Assembly: GCA_030141605.1 (NCBI GenBank)
Contig: JAQGDQ010002417.1
Span: 1 to 57,516 of the forward strand
Length of the DNA: 57,516 bases
Source: Tubiluchus corallicola
Taxonomy: Eukaryota > Priapulida > Priapulimorpha > Priapulimorphida > Tubiluchidae
Reading direction: 5' to 3'
Part shown: positions 28,665 to 37,742 of the stretch, one piece after another
How the letters are laid out: every line of letters starts with the position of its first letter
How positions within the stretch are numbered: position 1 is the first letter of the stretch
Position numbers and translations under genes: made by a program
The notes under the pieces: model-generated
Seen by the model: only the letters and a program-made list of their open reading frames with translations
Database searches by the model: none
Told to the model about the DNA's origin: nothing

Positions 28665-29825
28665 TTAGTGATGTTTTGTGTATTGTTTGGTTAATTGCAA
28701 GGTGATTTTGTCTTCACTCATTATAACCAATCTTTCCACAACATTTCTTAACTCTCTAATATTCCCAGTCCATTCTAATGTCTGTAAATATTGCATTGCA
28801 TCGTCATGCATGTTTTTCTTTTTAGTCCCATACTCTTCTGCAACATCATTTAAAAACTTGTCTATTAACAAAGGTATGTCTTCTTTTCGTTCTCTTAAAG
28901 GAGGAACATTGGCAATAATGACCCCTATTCTGTGATATAAATCTTCTCTAAATTTATTATTTTTTATTTCTTCTTTAAGATTTTTATTTGTTGCGGCAAC
29001 TATTCTTACATTAACCTTTATATCTTTATCTCCACCAACACGGGTGATTTTGTGCTCTTGTAGAGCTCTCAACACCTTTGCTTGTGCTGACAAGCTCATA
29101 TCGCCTATTTCGTCAAGAAACAACGTGCCTTCATTTGCCTGTTCAAATTTCCCTATTCGTTGTTTAAATGCCGAAGTAAATGACCCTTTTTCGTGTCCAA
29201 ATAATTCACTCTCTATTAATTCAGAGGGTATGGCTGCGCAGTTCACTTCTACCAAGTTGCCATTGCATCTATTGCTTTTGTCATGCAACCACCTTGCCAC
29301 CAACTCCTTACCTGTCCCGCTCTCTCCAACTATCAATACACGCGCCTCCGTAGGGGCTACTTTTTCAATAGTATTTTTTATTCCAACTATAGCCTTAGAC
29401 TCCCCTACAATGTCATATTTTTTTGCTATTTTCTTTTTAAGTATTTTTGTTTCCTTTATTAAGGAGGTTTTATCTAGCGCGTTTTTTATTGTAATTAAAA
29501 GTTTATTTAAATCTGGAGGTTTAGAAATAAAGTTATATGCACCTTTTTTAACAGCATCTACCGCAGTTTCTATTGTGCCATGTGCCGAAATCATAATAAA
29601 CTGTACTTCTTTGCCCATTTTCATGGCTCTCTCCAATACTTCCACGCCATTATATTTAGGCATTTTTATGTCACATAAAGCTATATCATACTCATTTTCT
29701 TCTAACTTTTTAATAGCTTCTTGTCCGTCTTTTGCTTCATCTATTTCATAGTTTTCATACTCTAAAATTTCTCTTAAAGTATTCCTTATGGTCTCCTCAT
29801 CATCAATAATAAGTATTCTTGGCAT
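28665..29825 (-). CDS. sigma-54-dependent response regulator, NtrC family, without DNA-binding domain
   Basis: 386 residues. The receiver domain (1-120) has phospho-acceptor D52 (IALCDIKMP) and acidic pocket IIDDEE. The AAA+ domain (about 135-370) has Walker A GESGTGKE, Walker B TLFLDEIGDM and the R-finger region FREDLYHRIGVII. The sigma-54-contacting loop reads GSFTSA rather than the usual GAFTGA. The protein ends soon after the AAA+ domain (LQLTKQYTKHH) with no Fis-type helix-turn-helix. This architecture is familiar in Bacteroidota, where such proteins may act from solution. No sensor kinase is adjacent. It presumably requires RpoN, which is not in this window. Confidence 0.9.
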   Translation of the reverse strand: MPRILIIDDEETIRNTLREILEYENYEIDEAKDGQEAIKKLEENEYDIALCDIKMPKYNGVEVLERAMKMGKEVQFIMISAHGTIETAVDAVKKGAYNFISKPPDLNKLLITIKNALDKTSLIKETKILKKKIAKKYDIVGESKAIVGIKNTIEKVAPTEARVLIVGESGTGKELVARWLHDKSNRCNGNLVEVNCAAIPSELIESELFGHEKGSFTSAFKQRIGKFEQANEGTLFLDEIGDMSLSAQAKVLRALQEHKITRVGGDKDIKVNVRIVAATNKNLKEEIKNNKFREDLYHRIGVIIANVPPLRERKEDIPLLIDKFLNDVAEEYGTKKKNMHDDAMQYLQTLEWTGNIRELRNVVERLVIMSEDKITLQLTKQYTKHH

Positions 29826-29858
29826 TTGATAATATTTTTATATGTAAACAAATAAACA

Positions 29859-30253
29859 CATAGGATATAAGCCGAATTCTGTATGCCTAAATTAATTAGA
29901 CAGTTTATCATTTATCTAGTGTCAACATTGCTGTTGGCATCAAGCAACTTACCCTTTCTGCCTTTTCATTGTGAAAATTGAGCGAGCAACTCTTCGTCTG
30001 TTAATTACCAGAAGGCAGAATTTACTTAGTCTTGCAACCCGTAAGGTTTACCCTGCCTTAAATGTTACCATTTAAGCGGTGAGCTCTTACCTCGCCTTTT
30101 CACCCTTACCCATTTTCATGGGCGGTATATTTTCTGCGGCACTTTCTACCCTAATTAAATTAAGGTCTTTCCGTTAAAAAGTACGGTGCTCTATGTTGTT
30201 CGGACTTTCCTCTTTTGCTATAATTAAATAGAAAAAGCGATAAACATCCTATG
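29859..30253 (-). ncRNA. rnpB: RNase P RNA (bacterial type A)
   Basis: Catalytic RNA that matures tRNA 5' ends. On the minus strand the 5' part contains the universal GAGGAAAGTCCGAAC (near 30205-30220) and the 3' part contains ACAGAATTCGGCTTAT (near 29868-29883), the two conserved P4-region blocks. The ends CATAGGATG and the complementary ATCCTATG form helix P1 and fix the limits. GGGTAAGGGTGAAAAGGCGAG in the middle is another conserved core block. About 395 nt, a normal size. Confidence 0.95.
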
Positions 30254-30291
30254 TATTTGCTTTAAGTTTTGACAACAAAAAATTTAGTTGT

Positions 30292-31075
30292 TTATTTCTT
30301 TTTTGTGCTTTTTGTGCTTTTCGTAGTTTTTCTTCTTGTTCTCGTTGGTTTTGGTTGCTCTTCTACTTCCACCTGATAAAATATCCTTCCACAATGCTCA
30401 CAAACAACTATTTTTTTTCTTTCTTCTACTTCAACAATTCTTTGAGGAGGCACAATGTTAAAGCAACCTCCGCAAGCGTGCCTTTGCACGTTTACTATTG
30501 CCAACCCATTGTGAAAACTTTTTCGTATTTTATTATATGACTTCAATAAACGTTCATCCACTTTCTTTAACACATTTTCTCGCTTTACGTTCAATTTTTC
30601 TTCTTCTTCTTGGCTCTCTTCTGTTATAGAGTTCAATTCTCGTTTTTTCACTTCAAGGTCTTTTCTTTTCTCTTGATGCTGTGCTTGTGTTTCTTCTAAT
30701 TCTTTTCTTTCTTCTAAATCAAGATAAAATTTTTTATTTTTTGTCACAGGCTTGTATTTCTAATTGTTGAAATTCCAACTCTTTTGTTATTGCGTCATAT
30801 TCTCTGTTATTTCTAACAGACAACTGTTGTTCCTCATATTTCTTTATTAGTTTTTCAGCGGTTTTGATGGCATTTTTTTGCGTTTCAATTTCACCTTCAA
30901 CATCTTGTATGACAGCTCCGTAGTTTGAAATTCTTGTTTCAAATCCTATCACTTCATCTTCTAAATCTTTTACTTCGTCAGGCAATGCTCCGCGAATTTC
31001 TACAAGCCTGTCTATTTCAACATCTATGGCTTGTAATTTGGCTAATACTTCAAGTTTTTGGGTTATATTTTCCAT
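30292..31075 (-). pseudogene. coiled-coil zinc-ribbon protein (CT398-like), split by frameshift
   Basis: Normally one protein of about 250-260 residues: a long alpha-helical hairpin followed by a C4 zinc ribbon, proposed to bind nucleic acid or act in regulation. The N-terminal part reads from the ATG at 31075 to a TAA near 30745 (LAKLQAIDVEIDRL ... VRNNREYDAITKELEFQQLE). The C-terminal part continues in another frame (FYLDLEERKELEETQAQ ... HACGGCFNIVPPQR ... VVCEHCGRIFYQ), with both CxxC pairs intact and a Lys/Thr-rich tail. Two six-base T runs (plus strand 30730-30735 and 30737-30742) lie exactly at the switch; one added base in each restores a family-like sequence. Alternatively a GTG at 30747 could start the second part as a separate coupled ORF. 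Confidence 0.75.
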
Positions 31076-31081
31076 GTCTAT

Positions 31082-32178
31082 TTACAAATAATATTGTATT
31101 GGGTTAGTATTTATGGTTGATAAATAAGTTGCAAACTTACAATTTTTTTTCTTTATGATATCTGAAATTAGGTTTTTCGTGAATATTTCACTCTCATAAT
31201 GCCCTATGTCTATTATCAAAATTTTCTTTTCGGCTTTAAAAAACTCATGATATTTTATATCTGCTGATATAAAAACATCTGCTTTCTGCTTTATAGCAGT
31301 GGGTATCAAAAAGCTACCCGAACCGCCACAAATTGCTATTTTGTTAACCTTTTTGTTTAATGTTTTGGTATGTTTGAAAACTTTCAAAGACATTGTACTT
31401 TTTAAATGTTCGAAGAAGGTTTCTTCATCCTGTTCTTGAGGTAGTTCTCCAACAATTCCCGCTCCTATTTCTTGATTCTGATTTTCCAAGCTACATAGAT
31501 AATATGCCACTTCTTGATATGGGTGGGCTTGTTTGAGGGTATATAAAATTTTGTTTTTTTGATGGCTTGCAAAAATTACTTCTATACGATCTTCTTCTAC
31601 CTCTTGCAACGTGTTTTTTTTGCCTATATAGGGATCTGTTTCCTCTCCGGGCAAAAAAGTTCCTGTTCCTCTTACTCTAAAGCTACAATTTTTATAATCG
31701 CCAATATTTCCTGCTCCTGCCTCATGTAATGCATCTAATAAACTCATTGTGTGTTTTTTAGGGACAAAAGTTGTGAGCTTAAAAAGAGAATTATGTACTG
31801 GGGCTAATATTTTTCTATTAGAAAGTCCTATTATATCAGCTATTTTATTATTCACTCCAAAGGAAGCATTATCTAAATTGGTGTGTATCGCATATATTGC
31901 GATGCTATTTTTTATCGCTGACATCACTATTCTTCCTTCCTCATTAACATTTGTTATTCGTCGTACTTTTCCAAATATTATAGGATGATGTGCTATTATT
32001 AGTTTTTTTTATTAACAGCTTCTTTGACAACTTCTTCTGTTACATCTAAAGTTATCAATACTCCTGTTAAAATAGTTTCGCTGTTTCCTACAAGTAACCC
32101 ACAATTGTCATATTCTTCTTGATAGTCCAAAGGTACTTGCTGTTCTAAAAATTCAATAATATCTTTTACCTTTGTCAT
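31082..32178 (-). pseudogene. Nif3-like dinuclear metal-centre protein, single frameshift
   Basis: Member of the Nif3/YbgI/YqfO family (GTP cyclohydrolase I type 2-like), about 365 residues when joined, with the PII/CutA-like middle domain seen in YqfO. The N-terminal 60 residues begin at the ATG at 32178 (MTKVKDIIEFLEQQVPLDYQ, then EYDNCGLLVG). The frame switches at an eight-T run, plus strand 32003-32010; with one more base the metal-site motif LIIAHHPIIF follows directly. The C-terminal frame holds GGSGSFLIPTAIKQKADVFI and DIKYHEFF, the second half of the metal site. It lies 6 bp upstream of the zinc-ribbon gene, a pairing common in this phylum. Biochemical role not established. Confidence 0.82.
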
Positions 32179-32236
32179 AAAACTTATTATAAGTGATACA
32201 AAGTTAAATAAATTATTGTTAATTTAGCACAAAAAT

Positions 32237-33313
32237 ATGTATTATTATTTAAAATTCATCTTACTTCCCTTTACTTTACTTTATGCTTTAGGCGTAAGCA
32301 TAAGAAATTTTTTATACGACACAAAGCTAAAACAATCATTTAAGTTTAAAACCTTTACCATCAGTATTGGAAATCTTGTTGTTGGAGGGAGCGGAAAAAC
32401 GCCTATGTGTGAGTATCTTATTCGTTTATTATCACAAAACCGCACCGTCTGCATGCTTAGCCGAGGATATAAGCGAAAAACTAAAGGCTTCAAAATGGCT
32501 ACTTCAAGCGACAATGCACTTTCTATTGGTGATGAGCCGTATCAAGTGTTTTTGAAGTATGGCAAGCAAAAAGATAAACAAAAAAATGTTTACATAGCAG
32601 TAGGAGAAAACAGGGCTTCTGCCATTAAACAAATAGAAAAAAAGTATCCAAAAACCCAAGTTGCCATTTTGGATGATGCCTTTCAGCACCGAAGAATAGT
32701 ACCACATTGCAACATCTTATTGTCAAGTTATTACCGTCCTTTTTATGATGACTGGTTGCTGCCAATGGGAAGGTTAAGAGAAGGAAGAAAAAACGCTAAA
32801 AGAGCAGATATTATTATTGTTACAAAATGCCCCCCTACCATATCTAGCTCCGAAATGGGTGAGATTTATAAAAAAATAGAAGGTTATGTGAAAAAAGGAA
32901 CACAGGTTTTATTTGCTTACATAGAGTATTCTGAGCCCAAACCTTTTGCTACTACACAAATGTCTTTCTCTAAAAATGTTTTTTTGTTTACAGGAATAGC
33001 ACACTCCAGATCAATTAAAGATTTTGTATCTACAAAATATAACTTAATTGGAGAGAAGCATTTTTCAGATCACTTTTTTTATGCTGACAAACATATACAA
33101 AAAATAAAAACAGAGTTAGAAGCTCTCTCACACAAAAGCAAATGTATATTGACTACAGAAAAGGATATGGCAAGAATAGTTAATGTAATAGATTCGAAGC
33201 TATTGCAAACCCTTCCCTTATTTTATTTACCTATAAACATGAATTTCTTAAATAATCAAAATTCTTTTAATACCTTTGTGTGCTCAAAAGTGGAACAATA
33301 TTATAAATTGTGA
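32237..33313 (+). CDS. lpxK: tetraacyldisaccharide 4'-kinase
   Basis: Phosphorylates the lipid A disaccharide precursor at the inner membrane. 358 residues. An N-terminal membrane helix (FILLPFTLLYALGVSIRNFLYD) is followed by the P-loop VGGSGKTP, then SRGYKRKTKG and DDAFQHRRI, the family's substrate-site motifs, and RLREGRKNAKRADIIIVTKCP. Divergent from nif3, with 58 bp between the two starts. It overlaps the porin gene by 4 nt (GTGA). Confidence 0.96.
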   Translation: MYYYLKFILLPFTLLYALGVSIRNFLYDTKLKQSFKFKTFTISIGNLVVGGSGKTPMCEYLIRLLSQNRTVCMLSRGYKRKTKGFKMATSSDNALSIGDEPYQVFLKYGKQKDKQKNVYIAVGENRASAIKQIEKKYPKTQVAILDDAFQHRRIVPHCNILLSSYYRPFYDDWLLPMGRLREGRKNAKRADIIIVTKCPPTISSSEMGEIYKKIEGYVKKGTQVLFAYIEYSEPKPFATTQMSFSKNVFLFTGIAHSRSIKDFVSTKYNLIGEKHFSDHFFYADKHIQKIKTELEALSHKSKCILTTEKDMARIVNVIDSKLLQTLPLFYLPINMNFLNNQNSFNTFVCSKVEQYYKL

Positions 33314-35250
33314 GGAAACAAAGCATATATATAATAGTAATAATACTTGCAAGCTGCATGCATCCATCATTAGGGCAAAATATAGACGATGGAATGCCTC
33401 CAAACGAAGATGGTCAGTTAAAAGCAAGTCAAGAGAGGGGAGGAAGCTCTTTTTCAAATGATGAGAGCATTATTGAGTTAGATACATCTAAGGCAATACA
33501 TGGCTATAACACTACTTTTTATAGTACATATCAAAATTTTCTTTTTAATCGCGACACTTTATTTGCCTTAGACTCTACTATCGATAAAATCCACCTCTAT
33601 GAATTTGCAACACTTGGGCAAGACGGTAAAGCCAAAGATCTTACTAATTTTGGAACAGCAGTAAAACCAATATTCTATAGCATTCCCAAAGAAATTGGGT
33701 TTACGCCAGGATACAATGCCTATCAACCTTACTATTATGACAAATCTAATATCTTTTTTTATGACACTAAGTCGCCTTATAGTAAGATGGATGTAATAGT
33801 AGCAGGAAGAAACAGATATAAAACAGAGGTCTACCACTCTCAAAACATTAATCCATATTGGAACTTTGGGGCTAATATAAGATACCTTCTTTCTCGCAAA
33901 CAAATAGATTATGTAAGTCGCAGGGATTGGCAAGTAAACTCTTTAACCTACTACTTTAATACACATTATCAATCACCTAACGGAAGGTATACAGGACTTG
34001 CTTACATATCTAGAATTAATCATTGGGTGGCAGAAAATGGAGGTGGAGAATATTCTAATGATCAGAACATTATAGCCTTTTTTCAAAACAATTTATCTCC
34101 ACAAATTAAAGATGCTCATAGCCAAAATTATAGGTTAGATATTTTCACCTACCATGAATATAAGATATTTAAACCATTACAATACTTTTATGAATATCAA
34201 AATGAAACAAACAGATATTTTTTTGTTTACAACAGTTTATCAACTGATAAAGAGTATTTTAAGGACATTTTAATCAATCCTGACACAACAACCAATGCCT
34301 CCGAATGGAAAAGGCAAGTGCATACTTTTGGACAGAAGGGTGACATAGGACCTCTCTATTATAGAGGTTATTTTAAGTATCAAAATCACAAGTACACATA
34401 TAAATATATTCCTAATGACGAAAACATAAATGAAATTTTTCTGGGAGGAGATATCAATGTAACCTTTCATGAAAATCACATATTTAAAAGTAATATAGAG
34501 GTACTGCTCAATGACTTCAATTATAACCTCTCAGCTGATTATGTTAATAATCTTTTTAAGGTTTCTTTTAGATCTACTCAACACAAAATCCCTAATATTT
34601 ATCAAACATACTGGGGTAACCACTTTCAGTGGTATAATAATTTTTCATCCGAACAAGCTAACCTTATAAAAGGAGAAGTATATTTGAAGAAAAATGATCT
34701 TTTTCAAATAACTCCCTCTCTATCAATTCATAACATTAATAATCACATCTATTTTAATGAAGACGCTCTTCCCGAGCAAGCAAACGACCCTATACAGGTT
34801 ATAAATGCAGGAGGGAAGCTAAAGTTCAAATTGTGGAATTATATTCACCTCAACGCAGAAGTCATCTATTCAATGCTACTAGGAAGCGAAAATGCAACGC
34901 GAAGTATTCCAATGCCAAAAATATTCGTTAATTCAAGTGCATGTTATAAAAGAGATTTCTTTGATGGAAAGATAAATTTATTAGCCGGTATTGACATCCG
35001 CTACAATAGTGGCTATTATGCAGAAATGTACAACCCTGCTACTCAAAACTTCTATTTACAAAACTTTTTTGACGTGTTCGGCTATCCTATCATAGATATG
35101 TATGTTAATTTTAGAGTAGATAAAGTATCTATTTTCATAAAAGGAGAGCATATTAATGAAAGTAATAATGACGGCTACTTTACATTTCCTTTCTATGTGG
35201 GGCTGGGAACCAATGTTAGCGTAGGTATAAAGTGGTTACTATTCAATTAG
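33310..35250 (+). CDS. putative outer-membrane beta-barrel porin (Porin_10-like)
   Basis: 646 residues. The GTG start overlaps the lpxK stop (GTGA), and the signal peptide ends near SLGQ. What follows is rich in alternating aromatic and polar residues with repeated Tyr/Phe/Asn strands, for example NPYWNFGANIRYLLSRKQID and SLTYYFNTHYQSPNGRYTGL, ending in a C-terminal Phe-Asn after IKWLLF. This agrees with the Bacteroidota putative porin family. It has no plug, so it is not TonB-dependent. Substrate unknown. recJ begins 11 bp downstream, so lpxK-porin-recJ-lptB may be one long transcript. Confidence 0.78.
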   Translation: MRKQSIYIIVIILASCMHPSLGQNIDDGMPPNEDGQLKASQERGGSSFSNDESIIELDTSKAIHGYNTTFYSTYQNFLFNRDTLFALDSTIDKIHLYEFATLGQDGKAKDLTNFGTAVKPIFYSIPKEIGFTPGYNAYQPYYYDKSNIFFYDTKSPYSKMDVIVAGRNRYKTEVYHSQNINPYWNFGANIRYLLSRKQIDYVSRRDWQVNSLTYYFNTHYQSPNGRYTGLAYISRINHWVAENGGGEYSNDQNIIAFFQNNLSPQIKDAHSQNYRLDIFTYHEYKIFKPLQYFYEYQNETNRYFFVYNSLSTDKEYFKDILINPDTTTNASEWKRQVHTFGQKGDIGPLYYRGYFKYQNHKYTYKYIPNDENINEIFLGGDINVTFHENHIFKSNIEVLLNDFNYNLSADYVNNLFKVSFRSTQHKIPNIYQTYWGNHFQWYNNFSSEQANLIKGEVYLKKNDLFQITPSLSIHNINNHIYFNEDALPEQANDPIQVINAGGKLKFKLWNYIHLNAEVIYSMLLGSENATRSIPMPKIFVNSSACYKRDFFDGKINLLAGIDIRYNSGYYAEMYNPATQNFYLQNFFDVFGYPIIDMYVNFRVDKVSIFIKGEHINESNNDGYFTFPFYVGLGTNVSVGIKWLLFN

Positions 35251-35260
35251 CAAAATAATA

Positions 35261-36996
35261 ATGAGTAAATTTAAATGGATATACGAACAACCTACCCAAT
35301 CTTCTAGCAGCTCACAAGGCCTGTTAGAGTATTTACGTAAACTCTACAATAATGACACATTAGCCGAAATAGGAAGAAAGTTATTAATACAAAAGGGAAT
35401 AAGCACAATACAGCAGGCAGAAAACTTTTTAAATCCACAGCTTAATAATACACATAACCCCTTTGAGCTAAAAGACATGAAAAAGTCTATTGTTAGGATT
35501 AATGAAGCAATAAAAAAACATGAAAAAATACTTATTTATGGCGACTACGACGCTGATGGCATTACAGCTACCGCTCTGTTGTTTAACTTTCTAAGCAAAT
35601 CCCTTAATTACCGCACTGATTTATTCTATTACGTTCCCAATAGGTTTAAAGAAGGCTACGGGATGTCCAAATATGGAATAGACTTTGCCATTAAGAAAAA
35701 AGTAACCCTAATCATTACGGTTGACTGCGGAATAAAAGATTTCAAGACGATTGAGTATGCCAATGAAAATAAAATTAACGTCATTGTTACAGATCATCAC
35801 ACAGTAGAAAAAAAATTACCAAACGCATTTTCTATCATTAACCCCAAACAAAAAACTTGCAAATACCCTTTTAAAGAGCTTACAGGCTGTGGGGTGGCAT
35901 TCAAGCTCATTCAAGCAATGACTCTTTTCTACCACTTCAATCCAGACGGGTTGTTAGACTATCTTGATATGGTCGCAATTAGTATTTGTGCTGACATTGT
36001 CCCTATTGCAGGAGAAAACAGGATATTAACCTATTATGGATTAAAAAAAATTAACCACTCACCAAACATAGGACTACAAGCACTACTCAACAATAAAAAA
36101 TATATGTTGGGAAACATTCTAACATCCGATATAGCTTTTAGCATCGTGCCTTTGCTGAACGCAACAGGACGAATGGAAGACAAAAACAGCATAAAACTGC
36201 TGTTGTGCAATACACTAAATGAAGCTAACAAAATAGCTAAAACAATACATCAACACAACGACAACAGAAAAAAAATAGAAGAACAAATTTCACAACAAGC
36301 ATTTACTACAATAGAGCAGCAAGATAAACTATCCACTAAGTCCATCATCCTACACGATGACAACTGGCACCAAGGCGTGATAGGCATAGTTGCCTCAAAG
36401 TGTGTGAAAAAATATAACAAACCAGCAGTCATACTCACTTCTGATGCAAAAAAATTACAGGCTCCGCACGCTCAATAGAGCCAATAGATATTCATCACAT
36501 CATAACACAGTGCCGCGGCCTGTTATTAAAATTTGGAGGCCATAAAAATGCAGCAGGACTATCATTAAAGACAGAAAATATCGCCCCATTCAAAAAAAAA
36601 TTTGAAACAACACTCTGTAATTTAAATTACTCCAAAACGCCCCCAACACTAAAAATAAGTGAAAAAATAAAAATAGATTTTATCAATGAAAACACCTATA
36701 ATTTTTTAAGTCAATTAGAACCATTTGGATTTACCAATGAAAACCCTATCTTTGTACTCAAAAATTTAACCCTTGCGGGTAATATTATTGTAATAAAGGA
36801 AAAGCATTTAAAATTTTTTGTTAAACAAAATAATAATGACAAAATAATAAAAGTACTTGCTTTCGGCATGACTGAACTTATTGAGTTCCTAAACAAAAAA
36901 AAGACATTTAGTATGGCTTTTTTCATAAAAAAGGATTTTTTTATGAAAAACAAAAAATTATATTTAGAAGCAAAAGATTTTCAGTTTGAACAATAA
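35261..36996 (+). pseudogene. recJ: single-stranded-DNA-specific exonuclease RecJ, single frameshift
   Basis: 5'-3' exonuclease of recombination and mismatch repair. The frame from 35261 contains the DHH domain motifs GDYDADGITATALL and TDHHTVEKKLP, then NATGRMED and VIGIVASKCVKKYNKPAVIL. It meets a TAG at 36476-36478. In the neighbouring frame TGSARSIEPIDIH (the usual G-S-x-R-S loop) and LLKFGGHKNAAGLSL (DHHA1) continue to a TAA at 36994-36996. The switch falls at a seven-A run (36448-36454); an eighth A gives a full-length protein of about 578 residues. Either a sequence error, a slippage-corrected gene, or a fresh pseudogene. Confidence 0.88.
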
Positions 36997-37006
36997 ATAA
37001 AGAGCA

Positions 37007-37738
37007 ATGATATTAAGAGCCAATAACTTAGTAAAAACATATAAAAGAAGAACCGTTGTAAACAATGTCAACGTACAAGTGGAGCAAAGAGAAATAGTAG
37101 GACTCTTAGGCCCTAATGGCGCAGGGAAGACCACCACCTTCTATATGATTGTTGGTCTAATTCCTCCCAATAAAGGAGAAATATTTTTAAATGACAAAAA
37201 TATTACAAAAATGCCAATGTACTTAAGGGCAAGAAATGGCATAGGATATCTACCGCAAGAAGCCTCCGTTTTTAGAAAGCTCACTGTAGAAGAAAACATA
37301 AAAGCTGTGTTGGAAATGACCAAGCTATCAAAAAAAGAGCAAAATAAAAAAATGAATGAACTCATTGCTGAGTTTCATCTAGAACATGTAAGAAAAAACT
37401 ATGGCATGTTATTGTCTGGAGGAGAGCGGCGACGAACAGAGATAGCAAGAGCATTGGCAATCAATCCCAAATTTATACTTTTGGACGAGCCATTTGCAGG
37501 GGTAGACCCCATTGCCGTAGAAGAGATTCAAACTATTGTGGCAAAATTAAAACATAAAAATATTGGCGTACTAATAACAGACCACAATGTGACCGAAACC
37601 CTATCTATTACAGATAGAGCTTACTTAATGTTTGAAGGTAAGCTACTTAAAACTGGTACTGCCGAAGAATTAGCAGCCGACGAACAAGTGAGAAAAGTAT
37701 ATCTTGGGCAAAACTTTAAACTGAAAGAGAAAGTATAA
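37007..37738 (+). CDS. lptB: LPS export ABC transporter ATP-binding protein LptB
   Basis: ATPase of the Lpt complex that extracts lipopolysaccharide from the inner membrane. 243 residues. Walker A is GPNGAGKT, the Q-loop is [20 protein letters not shown] (a hallmark LptB stretch), the signature is [16 protein letters not shown] (Glu-Arg-Arg replaces Gln-Gln-Arg as in true LptB), and Walker B is [13 protein letters not shown]. It starts 10 bp after recJ. The LptFG permease genes are not in the window. Confidence 0.95.
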   Translation: MILRANNLVKTYKRRTVVNNVNVQVEQREIVGLLGPNGAGKTTTFYMIVGLIPPNKGEIFLNDKNITKMPMYLRARNGIGYLPQEASVFRKLTVEENIKAVLEMTKLSKKEQNKKMNELIAEFHLEHVRKNYGMLLSGGERRRTEIARALAINPKFILLDEPFAGVDPIAVEEIQTIVAKLKHKNIGVLITDHNVTETLSITDRAYLMFEGKLLKTGTAEELAADEQVRKVYLGQNFKLKEKV

Positions 37739-37742
37739 ACAA

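Noticed and set aside
29044-29751. 235-codon plus-strand ORF opposite the sigma-54 regulator
   Set aside because: Low-complexity Ser/Ile/Leu-rich translation typical of the antisense of an AT-rich gene; the regulator is intact.
36470-36490. Reassigned TAG or TGA codons (alternative genetic code)
   Set aside because: The in-frame TAG in recJ disappears when one base is added at the A run. Other genes stop normally at TAA, TAG or TGA and Trp is TGG.
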